Assembly: GCA_009746045.1 (NCBI GenBank)
Contig: RPFO01000972.1
Span: forward strand, 110,001 to 140,000
DNA length: 30,000 bases
DNA from: Mesostigma viride
Taxonomy: Eukaryota > Streptophyta > Mesostigmatophyceae > Mesostigmatales > Mesostigmataceae
Direction of reading: 5' to 3'
The notes beneath the pieces were generated by a model, which was given only the letters and a program-made list of their open reading frames with translations, did no database searches and was not told the origin of the DNA. Positions 1 through 24,000 of the stretch are shown here, in pieces; positions within the stretch are counted from its first letter, which is position 1; the number at the start of each line of letters is the position of its first letter. The position numbers and the translations under genes were made by a program.

Positions 1-5197
<5,197 letters not shown>

Positions 5198-5216
5198 AGC
5201 AATCCGTGGCTACGGC

Positions 5217-5399
5217 TTATAGAAGGTCAGGTAAAGTATGCTTGCGGCTATCGTGCAAATGCTTGTGTGTCTGTGTCAGGACACTCCAGACAATAGCAGC
5301 ATCGAGTAGGTTGACGAACAATGTATCCGATAATTCAAGTAATGCCGCGGGGTTCCCATTCTCAACAAGGAGCTGCCCATGAAAGTATCCTAGAGCCAT
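5217..5399 (-). CDS. Small hydrophobic ORF or terminal exon just upstream of the membrane-protein gene
   Basis: The ORF has 60 codons from ATGG to TAA. It contains MALGYFHGQLLVENGNP and a hydrophobic stretch (ELSDTLFVNLLDAAIVWSVL) and ends basic (HDSRKHTLPDLL). The composition looks like real protein and not like repeat translation. The family is not recognised. Its stop lies 19 nt upstream of the ATG of the next minus-strand gene. It could be an upstream cistron on the same mRNA, an upstream ORF, or the last exon of a gene further right: an acceptor-like CATTCTAG sits just 5' of the ORF. Chance cannot be excluded for a 60-codon frame. Confidence 0.3.
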   Translation of the reverse strand: MALGYFHGQLLVENGNPAALLELSDTLFVNLLDAAIVWSVLTQTHKHLHDSRKHTLPDLL

Positions 5400-6096
5400 C
5401 ACGAACTAGAATGCGTTTCCATGACGATGGTGTGCTACAAGCCCCGTGTGACCACTCTCCAGACGAGCATGCGTGTTGTCCAAAGGTGTGCATACGCCAT
5501 GTAACACTCGGGAAAATTCACCGCTCCTGACGGGCGCATTCTATCAACAGATCATGCCTCCTGATGATTGTGAGCGGTCCTACGCAGTCCTACGCAATTG
5601 CGCTCAACAATGAAAAATTGTCCGCGACAATCATGATACATAGAATAATGATGGCCACATGGGAACAGCATGGCTGCGAAATAACATGAACGGCACGAGC
5701 CTCCCGAGTGTGTTAGGTTGGCTGGGTCCCGTTGTTGCACGCATGTCTACTTGGTATATTTCTAAAACCTTTTCACCTTGTCACCATGCGCCTGCACCAC
5801 GTTCATTTCTCCAGCGTTCTGGCCGTAATACATGTATTACAGTAGGCCGGTAACGCGTAAACCACATTCAGCTTGGCCAAGTTGGCTTCGTGCTCTCGTC
5901 CGTTGTTATGCTGTCAGTGATTGCTACGGGCAATACGTGATCCCTTCTGCTGGCGTATCAAAAGTTCCTCCTTGCTGGCTCAGGGCTGGCCTGTGCTTTC
6001 TCGACTGTCAGGTTGGCTGGTTTGCACGCATGAAAGTTCTGCGTCCTAAGCTGTTGTGCTCGTGGTTATGGCTTCCTAACTAGCAGCCTAACCAAA
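5400..6096. other. Divergent intergenic region between the minus-strand ORFs and the J-domain gene
   Basis: No convincing coding sequence. It separates two outward-facing starts (5197 or 5399 on minus, 6097 on plus), so it is the likely shared promoter region. It contains a tandem TCCTACGCA pair near 5578-5597 and the palindrome listed separately. No clear TATA box was found; a TATAAATA at about 6665 lies downstream of the chosen J-gene start, inside intron 1. Confidence 0.4.
5825..5840. promoter_or_regulatory. 16-bp perfect palindrome in divergent promoter
   Basis: GTAATACATGTATTAC is exactly self-complementary, with no spacer. It sits about 260 bp upstream of the J-domain gene start and about 430-630 bp upstream of the leftward starts. 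A perfect dyad in a divergent promoter would suit a dimeric transcription factor. The role is inferred from position and symmetry only. Confidence 0.3.
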
Positions 6097-14833
<8,737 letters not shown>

Positions 14834-16170
14834 GAGGTGTATAGCCGGGCGGGCTATAGTGTCCCCACTATTCGCTCGGGGCCCATCGGGCCGAGGCCTA
14901 CCAGGCCCTCTTGTTGACCGTCAAGTAAAGCGCATGCCCCACCCAGGCATAGGAGGCCCTCTCCCTTACCGTCAAGTAAATGACTTTAGGGGTGTGCCCC
15001 AACCTGGCCTATGAGGCGCGGTCTCCCTCACCGCCAAGTAAATGGCGGAGAAGTAAAGGCCAACCGTTAAGAGTGAGGCCGTGACGGGGCTGAGGGACGC
15101 TAGTCCATCGGTCGGCCCTGCAAGGAGCACTCCCCTCACCGTCGAGTAAAGTCGGACCGTCAAAAGTGAGGGCACACTTGGGCTGAAGGCTGGCGCATGC
15201 CCTATTGGGCCTGCGACACCCTCTCCCTCACGGACATGTGAGGTGCCCTCTCTCTGCGGTCACGTGAGGGGCCTAGGAGGCGCTCTCTCGTGGCGAGTAA
15301 GGCGCATGCCCCGACCTGCGGTAAGAGGCCCCCTGCCAGACCGTGAAGCAAAGGCGGACAGTCGAGCAGGATGTGTGCCTGGTGGGCTATAGTGTCCTCA
15401 CTATAGTTCGGAGTCCATCAGTGGCCTTCGAGGCGCTGTCCCTCACTTCAAGTATTAATGACTACAGGGGAGTGCCCCAACCGAGCACTTGAGCCGCTCT
15501 CCCTCACCGCCAAGTAAATGGCCATAAGTGAATGGCCGCAAAGGCTGACCGTCAAAAGTGAGGGTGTGCCCGAGCTGATGGCTGGCGCACGCCCCCGTTG
15601 GGCCTCACAAGCACACCCTTTTCCTCACTGTCGAGTGAGGCGCGTGCCCGAACCGGGCCTAACAGGCGCCCTCCCTGACCATCTTATGATAATCGTGAGT
15701 GTAAGCTTGTGCCTACGAGGCCTGTGAGTGACTCTCCCTGACCGTGAAGGCAAGGCGGACCATAAGCGTGGGGCACACTATTCGTGGTCGACGGCGTCCC
15801 CAGCACACGTTTGCGTGTACTTCTGCAGGAAGGACCCTGCACTAGGAGCCTACGGACACGATAGGGGCATGGTGAGATGGGCCCTATTGCCGACCGTCTC
15901 CGAACGGTCTGCCTTTTGCAGGACCTGTTGCGGACCGTCAAGTTAGGGCACAGCTGACCTGATGGCTGTCCCCATAAAGCCGGTGGGCTATCGTGTCCGG
16001 TGGGCTATCGTGTCCAGTTGGGCTATAGTGTCCGGGCGGGGTATATTGTCCAGACGGGCTATAGCATCCGGTGGACTACCGTGTCGGGGTGGGCTATTGC
16101 GTCTGGTGGGCTGTAATGTCCGGGTGGACTATTGAGTTCGGGCGGGCTTTAGTGTCTCCATGCCATAAGT
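14834..16170 (+). repeat. Degenerate satellite derived from the last exon of the J-domain gene
   Basis: The parent exon end GAGGCGCTCTCGTTGACCGT-CAAGTAG recurs downstream as GAGGCCTACCAGGCCCTCTT..ACCGTCAAGTAAA (14890-14930), GAGGCCCTCTCCCTTACCGTCAAGTAAA (14950-14980), GAGGCGCGGTCTCCCTCACCGCCAAGTAAA (15012-15041), and again near 15128-15150, 15272-15300, 15427-15460, 15495-15525, 15610-15640 and 15920-15945. Several still spell AYEALSLTVK and stop. A higher-order unit of roughly 520 bp is visible: GGGCTATAGTGTCC..ACTAT at 14858 and again at 15388. The right part (15980-16165) collapses to ~20-bp GGTGGGCTATAGTGTCCGG units. The first part is presumably the 3' UTR. A TGTAA, a green-algal-type polyadenylation signal, occurs near 16110; whether it is used is unknown. 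Confidence 0.8.
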
Positions 16171-16995
16171 TTGAACGCTACCACATTCCGAGCTGACTCA
16201 TGTCTCCATCACGCCCAGAATCCCACCACCAGGAGTACAAGACCACATCGCCAGGTGGAGTGCAGTGCGATGTCGTCCAGGTAGGGCACACAGCCATGTC
16301 GCCAAGGTCGGGCACACAGTCAGTCTGTCAAGATGGTGTACAATGTGATGGCGTCCAGATGGGCTGAGGCCTGCTCGACTCCAGGTCTCTGCCACGCCTA
16401 CAGGTGCGCTTTATTAAATTGGAAGCCAGCCAGCTGGAGCAAGCAGCTGGATTGTGGCGCGAATAGCCTGCTGACAGCTGGCCGCAAATAGCCTGCCTGA
16501 GCTGTGCCAAGAGGCCGCCGTGGCAGGCCAATGAAGATGCAGTTGGTCGGAATGGCGCACATCAGGTGAACATGCAGCCTCTGGCCCAGCTTGCTGATAT
16601 GGCGCGGCCATATCTTCATATCACACGCAGACTCTCTCGTCTGGCGGTTGCTGATCTGGCTGATCTAGCGCGTCGCCATGTCGCTGCTGTTTCGCGGATG
16701 TTATACTGGGAGCAGCAAGCTATAAATGGTGGGCGCATCTGGCGCTGAGCTTTAGATGCTTAGAAGCGGTCTATTGTATTGATGAGACGTACAGTTGGCT
16801 GCCGCGCCTTGTCACAAATCGACTTGTCGAACACCTGATGGATGGAATGTGTCCTGGTTGCTTCAGCCTGCAACTGAATTCAGGCCTCATTAGCTTGGGG
16901 CATGACTTCCCCACAATGAGTTGAGTGCTCAATCAGGTACTGCCTTGTTTGGGCGCGTTATTTATTTTTTCTTGCAAAAGAAAACTTATTTAAAC
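16171..16995. other. Intergenic region with no gene recognised
   Basis: Contains loose GTCCAGGTAGGGCACACAGCC-like repeats (16260-16330), CAGCTGG-rich sequence (16425-16490) and GCTGAT(A/C)TGGC repeats (16593-16660). A clean dyad GATATGGC-gcg-GCCATATC occupies 16596-16614. No coding evidence. Confidence 0.4.
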
Positions 16996-17410
16996 AAGAA
17001 CGCAAGTCAGCCTCGATAGTACCTCCTACGCCCCCTTCTCAAGAAGGTTTCAGCCGTGTTCAGCCCGTCTCACGTGTCGAGACTGAACAAGTCTCGAGTG
17101 GACACGTGTGTAGTACTCCTACACACACAGATCTCGAATGATTTATCTAGTGCAAAATCCGAATGGCTTGCATGCATCACTCCCCGGAAAGGAGAACTTA
17201 ATTTGCGGTTGGACTGTAGGTGTCAGCTGGCGATGCCTTAGGATCCGAGGAGACGTCCGTCCTATAGTCAGCAAAAGTTGGTGCGAGAGGTCCCCAGTTC
17301 GATTCCGGCCTGGATTCATTTGCAGATCGCGTTTTCCGCGGACCGGCACTGAACGCAAATGGTTTTCACCTTTGCGGCGTGCCAAATCAGAAAAGAACGC
17401 AAGTCAGCCT
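16996..17410 (+). mobile_element. SINE-like insertion with 18-bp target-site duplication
   Basis: AAGAACGCAAGTCAGCCT occurs exactly at 16996-17013 and at 17393-17410, bracketing about 379 bp. A perfect 18-bp direct repeat is the expected mark of target-primed retrotransposition. Inside, about 17265-17325 resembles part of a tRNA: TCCGTCCTATAGTCAG like a 5' half, then AGTTCGATTCC, which matches a Pol III B box, but the spacing is too short for a whole tRNA and the T-stem has mismatches. The 5' third carries strong hairpins: CACGTGTCGAGACT paired with AGTCTC/GACACGTG (17071-17108), TGTGTAG-tactc-CTACACA (17107-17125) and CCTTCT-ca-AGAAGG (near 17034-17047). There is no ORF and no poly-A tail. 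A different class of non-autonomous element remains possible. Confidence 0.6.
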
Positions 17411-18038
17411 TGCTACACGATGCACTGGAGTGACTGCATGGGCTTTGCTTTTTTGAGAGCAGGAATGGTAAACTAATGTGTGGCATGCATGTAAACCTGT
17501 ACAGCATCCTGGATCACGCTAACGCATTCGATACAGTTATTTGGGATGCATGCCCTACGCGCGTGCATGGTCGACTCCACCTGTACCAGGTCCCGTACAC
17601 TGTATATCGTTGAAAACATTCGCCAGTTCTACAAAGGGTCCCAAGCCCAGGTCCACACCGCCGGCGGCCTCACTCCGTCACTCCCCCTAAAGTGAACTTT
17701 AGAAACTCTGACCGGCCATGCCATGTTGGTAACTTGGTGATTACTTGTTATGCTTAGAGCCTCTAAACAACTTGGACATAGGATTGAAACTCTTTGCCTC
17801 TGGTTGGACAAGAAACAGCTCTTATGCTGGAAACCGCTGCAAATTAAAGCTGTGTGCACTACATTCTAGTTGACCCTGCACTACACCCACGCAGGCTGAC
17901 CCCGTAGGTCGGTAGTCACGTGGTCACCCTTAGGAAGCTTCACCATTGAGGAGTTGTGCTCACGTGACGCAGTCTCCATGTTTAATTATGGATTAACTGC
18001 ACCCCGGGGGTCACCCTTATGAAACGTAGCCCAGCCAT
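17411..18038. other. Short convergent intergenic stretch, 3' side of the methylthiotransferase gene
   Basis: No gene or repeat recognised. It includes the 3' UTR of the minus-strand gene, whose stop is at 18039-18041. No canonical polyadenylation signal was identified with confidence. Confidence 0.4.
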
Positions 18039-21000
18039 CTATGCACTCATACCAACTGCTTGGGCATACTGAGCCTCCTGAGGTAAGCACACAGCAGCCA
18101 TCAAGGGGTGTTGATGCAAACTGTCCCGCTGGCGGAAGAACTCTTGCAACGTTGTCCGCACCAGGCCACGGCCCTGCAATGTCGCGGCGGTCCCGCTAGT
18201 GACCTGGTCGCCACAAAGCGAAACAAGAGGGAACGGACAGCATGCATCTCGAACAGTCAGGAAACGTAACCTTTCCTTTTTGCTTCATGTGCGTGACACT
18301 TCTGTGAAATAAATGGTTGGAAACGTACAACCTATTCTTGAAAATCGACAAGTGGTAGCAAGGAATGGAAACGAACATCGCAAAGCCAACTATCACCGGT
18401 AAGATTGAAATTAGCAAAACAGTTTTTGGCATCACGAGATTAAACTCCCAAGGTGTCCAGAAACAGAAATTATGTTATCTGACCGGTGGGTATCAGTCTG
18501 CCTGGCCCAGCACAGCCGCCCTCCTTAACCTTGGGTTTACCTTCATCAAAATGTCCTATCCGGCCCAGATAAAGAATCCAGGATGTACATGGCGCACTTA
18601 AGATATGCAGAAGATATAAGATACAATTCGGCCACGTGGCCATCCTGCGCGGCCACTGAGTCAATACCGACCGGTCTAGGTGAAATATCGGTGTGCAGCC
18701 CCACCCACCTTTCTCCTTATTTGGGTGCAGCCCCACCCACCTTTCTCCTTATTTGGGTGCAGCCCCACCCACCTTTCTCCTTATTTGGGTGCAGCCCCAC
18801 CCACCTTTCTCCTTATTTGGGTGCAGCCCCACCCACCTTTCTCCTTAACCGTGAACAGTCCCATCCACCATTCTCCTCTTCCTACCCACTGCAAACATGG
18901 CAACTATGGATACATAGCTACACATTACACTAGCATGATAGCAACACATTACACTAGCATGCAAGCGACACATTACACTAGCATGCCAGTTGTAGTATGG
19001 CAACTATGAATACGTATCTACACATTACACAAGCATGCCAGTTGTAGTATGGCAACTATGAATATGTATCTACACATTACACAAGCATGCCAGTTGTAGT
19101 ATGGCAACAAGCGGCTCACCTGCACGGCCACGTAGTCGCCGGGTGCCAGCATCACCATGGGCGCAGACGGCCCATAGCCGGCACGAACGCACTGCTTGTC
19201 AAACGCAACCTGTTTTTTGTGTAATGATCGTGGTGGCGGTGGTGGTGATGTGGTGGTGGTGTGTGTGCAGGTGTGTGTGCCAACAGTTAATAGATCCACT
19301 TCACCCCTCACCCATGCCAATAGTTAATAGATCCACTTCACCCCTCACCCATGCCAACAGTTAATAGATCCACTTGACCCCTCACCCATGCCAATAGTTA
19401 ATAGATCCACTTCACCCCTCACCCATGCCAATAGTTAATAGATCCACTTCACCCCTCACCCATGCCAATAGTTAATAGATCCACTTGACCCCTCACCCAT
19501 GCCAACAGTTAATAGATCCACCCCTCACCCATGCCATTTGTTAATAGATCCACTTCACCCCCCACCCATGCCAATAGCTAAGAGATCCACTTCACCCCTC
19601 ACCCATGCCAATAGTTAATAGATCCACTTCACCCCTCACCCATGCCAATAGTTAAAAGATCCACTTCACCCCTCACCCATGCCGTTAGTTAATAGATCCA
19701 CCCCTCACCCACCCATCTATTGATGGGCACCACCCAATGGGTGCACTCTTCCATTTGTTGGTGCATGTGCGTCCGCTTCATTGTCCACGGTTCCCAAGCA
19801 CATTTGTCCACGAATCCCAGGTACACATGTCCATGACAAGTGGCTATTAATAAGCTCCCCAGTATCCACCCTAGTGGTTATTACTCGGCTCCCCGGTGTC
19901 CACCCGCTCCCCCGTCTGTTTGGTGCACAGGGGCTGGTCTCGATACTCGTGGAGTGGATGTGGGAGTGGACGTGGGAGTGGACGTGGGAGTACGTGGGTG
20001 CACTCACCCATCTGTTGACGCACGTGCGTCCGCTCAGTTTGTTGCAACCACGGCAGCCCGTAGCCCATGTCCCATGGTAACCAGATTCCATGTTTGGTCC
20101 AGCCCTCTCAGCCACTCACCCATTTGTTGGTGCACGTGCGCCCGCTCCACTTGTTTGGGTCGCGGGGGCTGGGACCCTCCACCAGCACGCAGTGGAGCGC
20201 GCCGACCTGTCGGCAATCACAACCAAGATAAATGACAAGGCGGCATGTGAGCAAGGTCAGGGCGCATGTGAGTGGGACGAGGACCTGTGCACATGAGAGT
20301 GAGTTAAGGGAGCGCGCCGAAATGATGGCGATGAGAAACAAGAAGCATGACGAGGAACAGGCATGCCTCTCCCACGGTGATGACGACCGTGCACGAGGTT
20401 GGAAGCATGTGCATGCAACAGCGCGGGCATGTGTTTGACATCAGCAGCACATGTCCCAGCAACGGTGCCTGCAACGGTCCACTACGCGCCCAAGCAATGG
20501 TTGTGTATCCAAGCAACATTTGCGCATCCAAGCAACATTTGCGCATCCAAGTAACATGCGAGGTGTCGCCCATGACAGCCCTGCTTACCCACGCTCCCAG
20601 TCATCTACCTAGTACGTGTTATCTACCTGGCACCCACCCTCTGTTACCTACCTAGTACTTGTTATCTTCTACCTAGCACCCATTGTTATCTACCTAGTTA
20701 CCTACCTAGCACCCACCCTCATCTACCTAACTGTCATCCATGGGCGGGAATGCATCTGCCAGTACTTGACATCCACAGCTCAATATCCTCATGGTGAGGC
20801 CTACGCTGAGCATTTGACGACTAACACAAGCAGTGGCGTTTCACAAGTAGCGGTGGCGTTTGATAAGTACACAGTTCAGGTCTTAAGGCATGCCTGCACT
20901 TAAGCCTCCACAAAACGTACCTCGGCCGCGGCCTTTCTGGTGGCATGCAACCGGAAGGTGTGGATCACCTGCAAGTGGGGGGTCATGCAGTAAGCCGGGT

Positions 21001-24000
21001 GAAATATAATAGACTTGGGATTGAACTTTAGAACACCTCTCCCCCCATGTTGCAAAAGCATTACAACAACTATGGCTATGAATGAAAGGCAAATCCAAAA
21101 GGCTAAGCCCGCCCGCCCGCCCGCCCGCCCGCCCGCCCACCCGCCCGCCTGCCCTGCCTGCCCTGCCTGCCTGCCCTGCCTGCCCTGCCTGCCTGCCCTG
21201 CCTGCCCTGCCTGCCCGCCCGCCCGCCCACCCGCCCGCCTGCCCTGCCTGCCCTGCCTGCCTGCCCTGCCTGCCCGCCCTGCCTGCCCTGCCTGCCCTGC
21301 CTGCCCTGCCTGCCCTGCCTGCCCGCCCGCCCGCCCACCCGCCCGCCTGCCCTGCCTGCCCTGCCTGCCTGCCCTGCCTGCCTGCCCTGCCTGCCCTGCC
21401 TGCCTGCCCTGCCTGCCTGCCCTGCCTGCCCTGGCTGCCTACCTGCCTGCCCGCCCTGCCTGCCTGCCCACCCTGCCCACCCTGCCTGCCTGCCCTGCCT
21501 GCCCTGCCTGCCCACCCTGCCCACCCTCCCTGCCTGCCTTCCCTGCCTGCCTGCGCTCCCCCTGGCCCATCTGGCCTTTCCCGAGTATCTACAAGCAGAC
21601 ACCAGTTGAAGCAAGTAGCACATGTAAAAGGTAGCGGACATGCTATCTAGCAAGGAAACGGGCGGTCCATGATCACCGCGTCAGACACACACTGCCGCGT
21701 GACGTCATTGGGCACAACATCCGCAACCATGCACCACCCATGCCAAACGAGTCCCACTACCACTGCCAAAGAGTCTCTTCCAGCATAACTCAGACTGACA
21801 TTCCGAAGAGTGTGCTATATAAACATTAGTTGTTACATGTGCAGCATAATCGCAAGCCAGCCCCCTTTCACCCTTTTTTTTTCTTAGAGGCAATCTGCTG
21901 ACCTCCACAAGTAAAAGCGCCCACCTCCGCCAGCCGCCACTGCTAGACCTCCTCGGCCACGTCCACTGGAGCTTTTCACTAGGCACGTGCCACGGAGATG
22001 AGCGGTAGAGTAAGAAAGACACGCAACTCCCTGAGCCGCCACTGCTCCACCTCCTCAGGTACATTGTCCCTCAACGAAAACTAGCCTTACATTAACTGTT
22101 CCTTGAAGCGCTATTTAAAACAAGGGGCATGCCCGACAGGTCAGAACACCCACCTCCCTCAGCCTCCGCTGCTTCACCTCCTCAGGCACATCATCCTCCA
22201 GGTGGCGCGCCGCGTGCGTCTTGTCGCGCCGAGAGTAGGCGAACATGAAGGCCTGCTCGTAGCCGACGGACGCCAGAAGCGAGAGCGTGTCGGCATGGTC
22301 CGCCTCGCTCTCGCCGCAGAAGCCCGAGATGAAGTCGCTCGAGAGCGCGACACCTGGCAGGGAAGTTTGAGGGCCGATTGGGAACACTATTTAGGTTCAC
22401 TTTACAGCTGTTTTGGGAACACTTGGCAACTGTCACAGTCCACTGTCAAGACCCATTAGATCAGGCAAGTGTTTTGGCGGTTGGAGTTTATCCAAGAGTA
22501 CGATGGAAATGGGATGATGGAGCTTATGGAGACCGCGACACCTGGCAAACATTCACAAATAAGAGGAACCAAGCACGCCCCATGGAAGAAAGCCCCATGG
22601 AAGCACGCCCCATGAATCATGGTCCAAATTTTCAAAATTGGTAGGGTGCCGGGCAGCACAACAGAATCAGAATCAACTTTTTCCTGCTAATACTACAGAT
22701 GCACGGATGCAAGTAGTTCCAGCTTTGAGCTAGCAGTTCCTAAATATCTATCAATAAGTATTGCCTGCCCGCCTGGTTGACCCGCCAGGTATCGGCTACC
22801 CAGGTAGACCCCTACCGGCGCCATTGTGTCACTGCCAAAAAAAAAAAAAAGAGAGGAGGAGGAGGAGCATAGAAACCTCTATATACCTGTGCAAGGCAAC
22901 CACTTGCGAGGGAAAAAAGCTTGTGTGGCTGGATTCTTCTCATAGCCTTTATTTCATTCATAATCATTCCATTATTTGTTCTACTATTATTCCTATTCTT
23001 AGAGCCTTTGATTCATTTTCATCCAAGGCACCTCCTCCCTGTTACATAAGCCGCCCCGACCTTACCAATATATGCCACCTACCCTGATTTCTACTTGTCT
23101 TCACAACAGAAAACAGAAGGACAACGATGCCCGTCCTCATACCCCTTAAGTATGCATCTGCCTGCCAAACAATTTACGTAAGTTAAGAATGAAAAAAATG
23201 CAGGGCGCCTTTCCTCCCACCCTTTCCTCTCACAAGGTACCTAGCACCGGATGAGGTCCAAGGCATGCCTGGTGGCGCATGCGGCCGCAGTCAATAGCAG
23301 CAATCGATCGCAAACAACACCTGAACAAGGGTGTACCTTCAAGTCTGAAGCCAACCCCTTGCTTTCCCCACACAGCCCACATATTCTTACCAGGTAGCTT
23401 GCGCCGGATGTGGTCCACCAGGTCCAGGTACGCCTGGCGACACGTGTGGCGGTAGAACAGTCGTGCGATAGCCGTTGGACGATGATGGAGGGACAAAAGA
23501 GTGTGCCGACGGTGGCATAGAGGGAAGGCAAACAGCAGAAGTAAGGAACAAAAAAAACGTGAGTAGATGCATGCGGCAGCAGTAAAGTGAAAACATTGAG
23601 TATTTGCGTGTGGCAACAGTAAAGTGAAAGTTTTGAGTACATGCGTGTTACAGCAGTAGAGGGAAAACAGTGAGCTTATGCGCGTGTGGCAGAGAGTGGA
23701 GGAAGGAAGGATGCGGGTGGCAGAGAGTAGAGGGAAGACCAAGCCAGATGGAAGGGTTGGAGGGGGCCAGGGGGGGAACAAAGCGGTGAATCCAGGAATA
23801 GAAGAGCCAACCAGAACTACCCTTCATTCGCTTAATTTACATTACTGCTCTGGCAGATGGTTACATGGCTAACAGCAGCAGCACAACGTGAGAAGAGATG
23901 TCAAGAATGGGATCCGATTCATCAGCGTAATGACATTTCAGAGAGGAAAGAACTAGGGAGCGAATGGCTGATGTAGCTGCCAGAAAAGAACCCATGGCTA

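Noticed and set aside
17265-17325. A complete tRNA gene
   Set aside because: There is a B-box-like motif and a tRNA-like 5' sequence, but the distance is too short for an anticodon arm and the T-stem and acceptor do not pair. It is treated as a tRNA-derived part of a SINE-like element.
20845-20872. Inverted ghost copy of the exon-9 start (GTGGCGTTTGATAAG)
   Set aside because: Only about 13 of 15 bases match and the orientation is opposite to all other ghosts, so chance is likely.
21015-21653. Pro/Cys/Leu-rich (plus) and Gly/Arg-rich (minus) frames of 211-256 codons
   Set aside because: Produced by the CCTGC satellite inside intron 6 of the methylthiotransferase gene.
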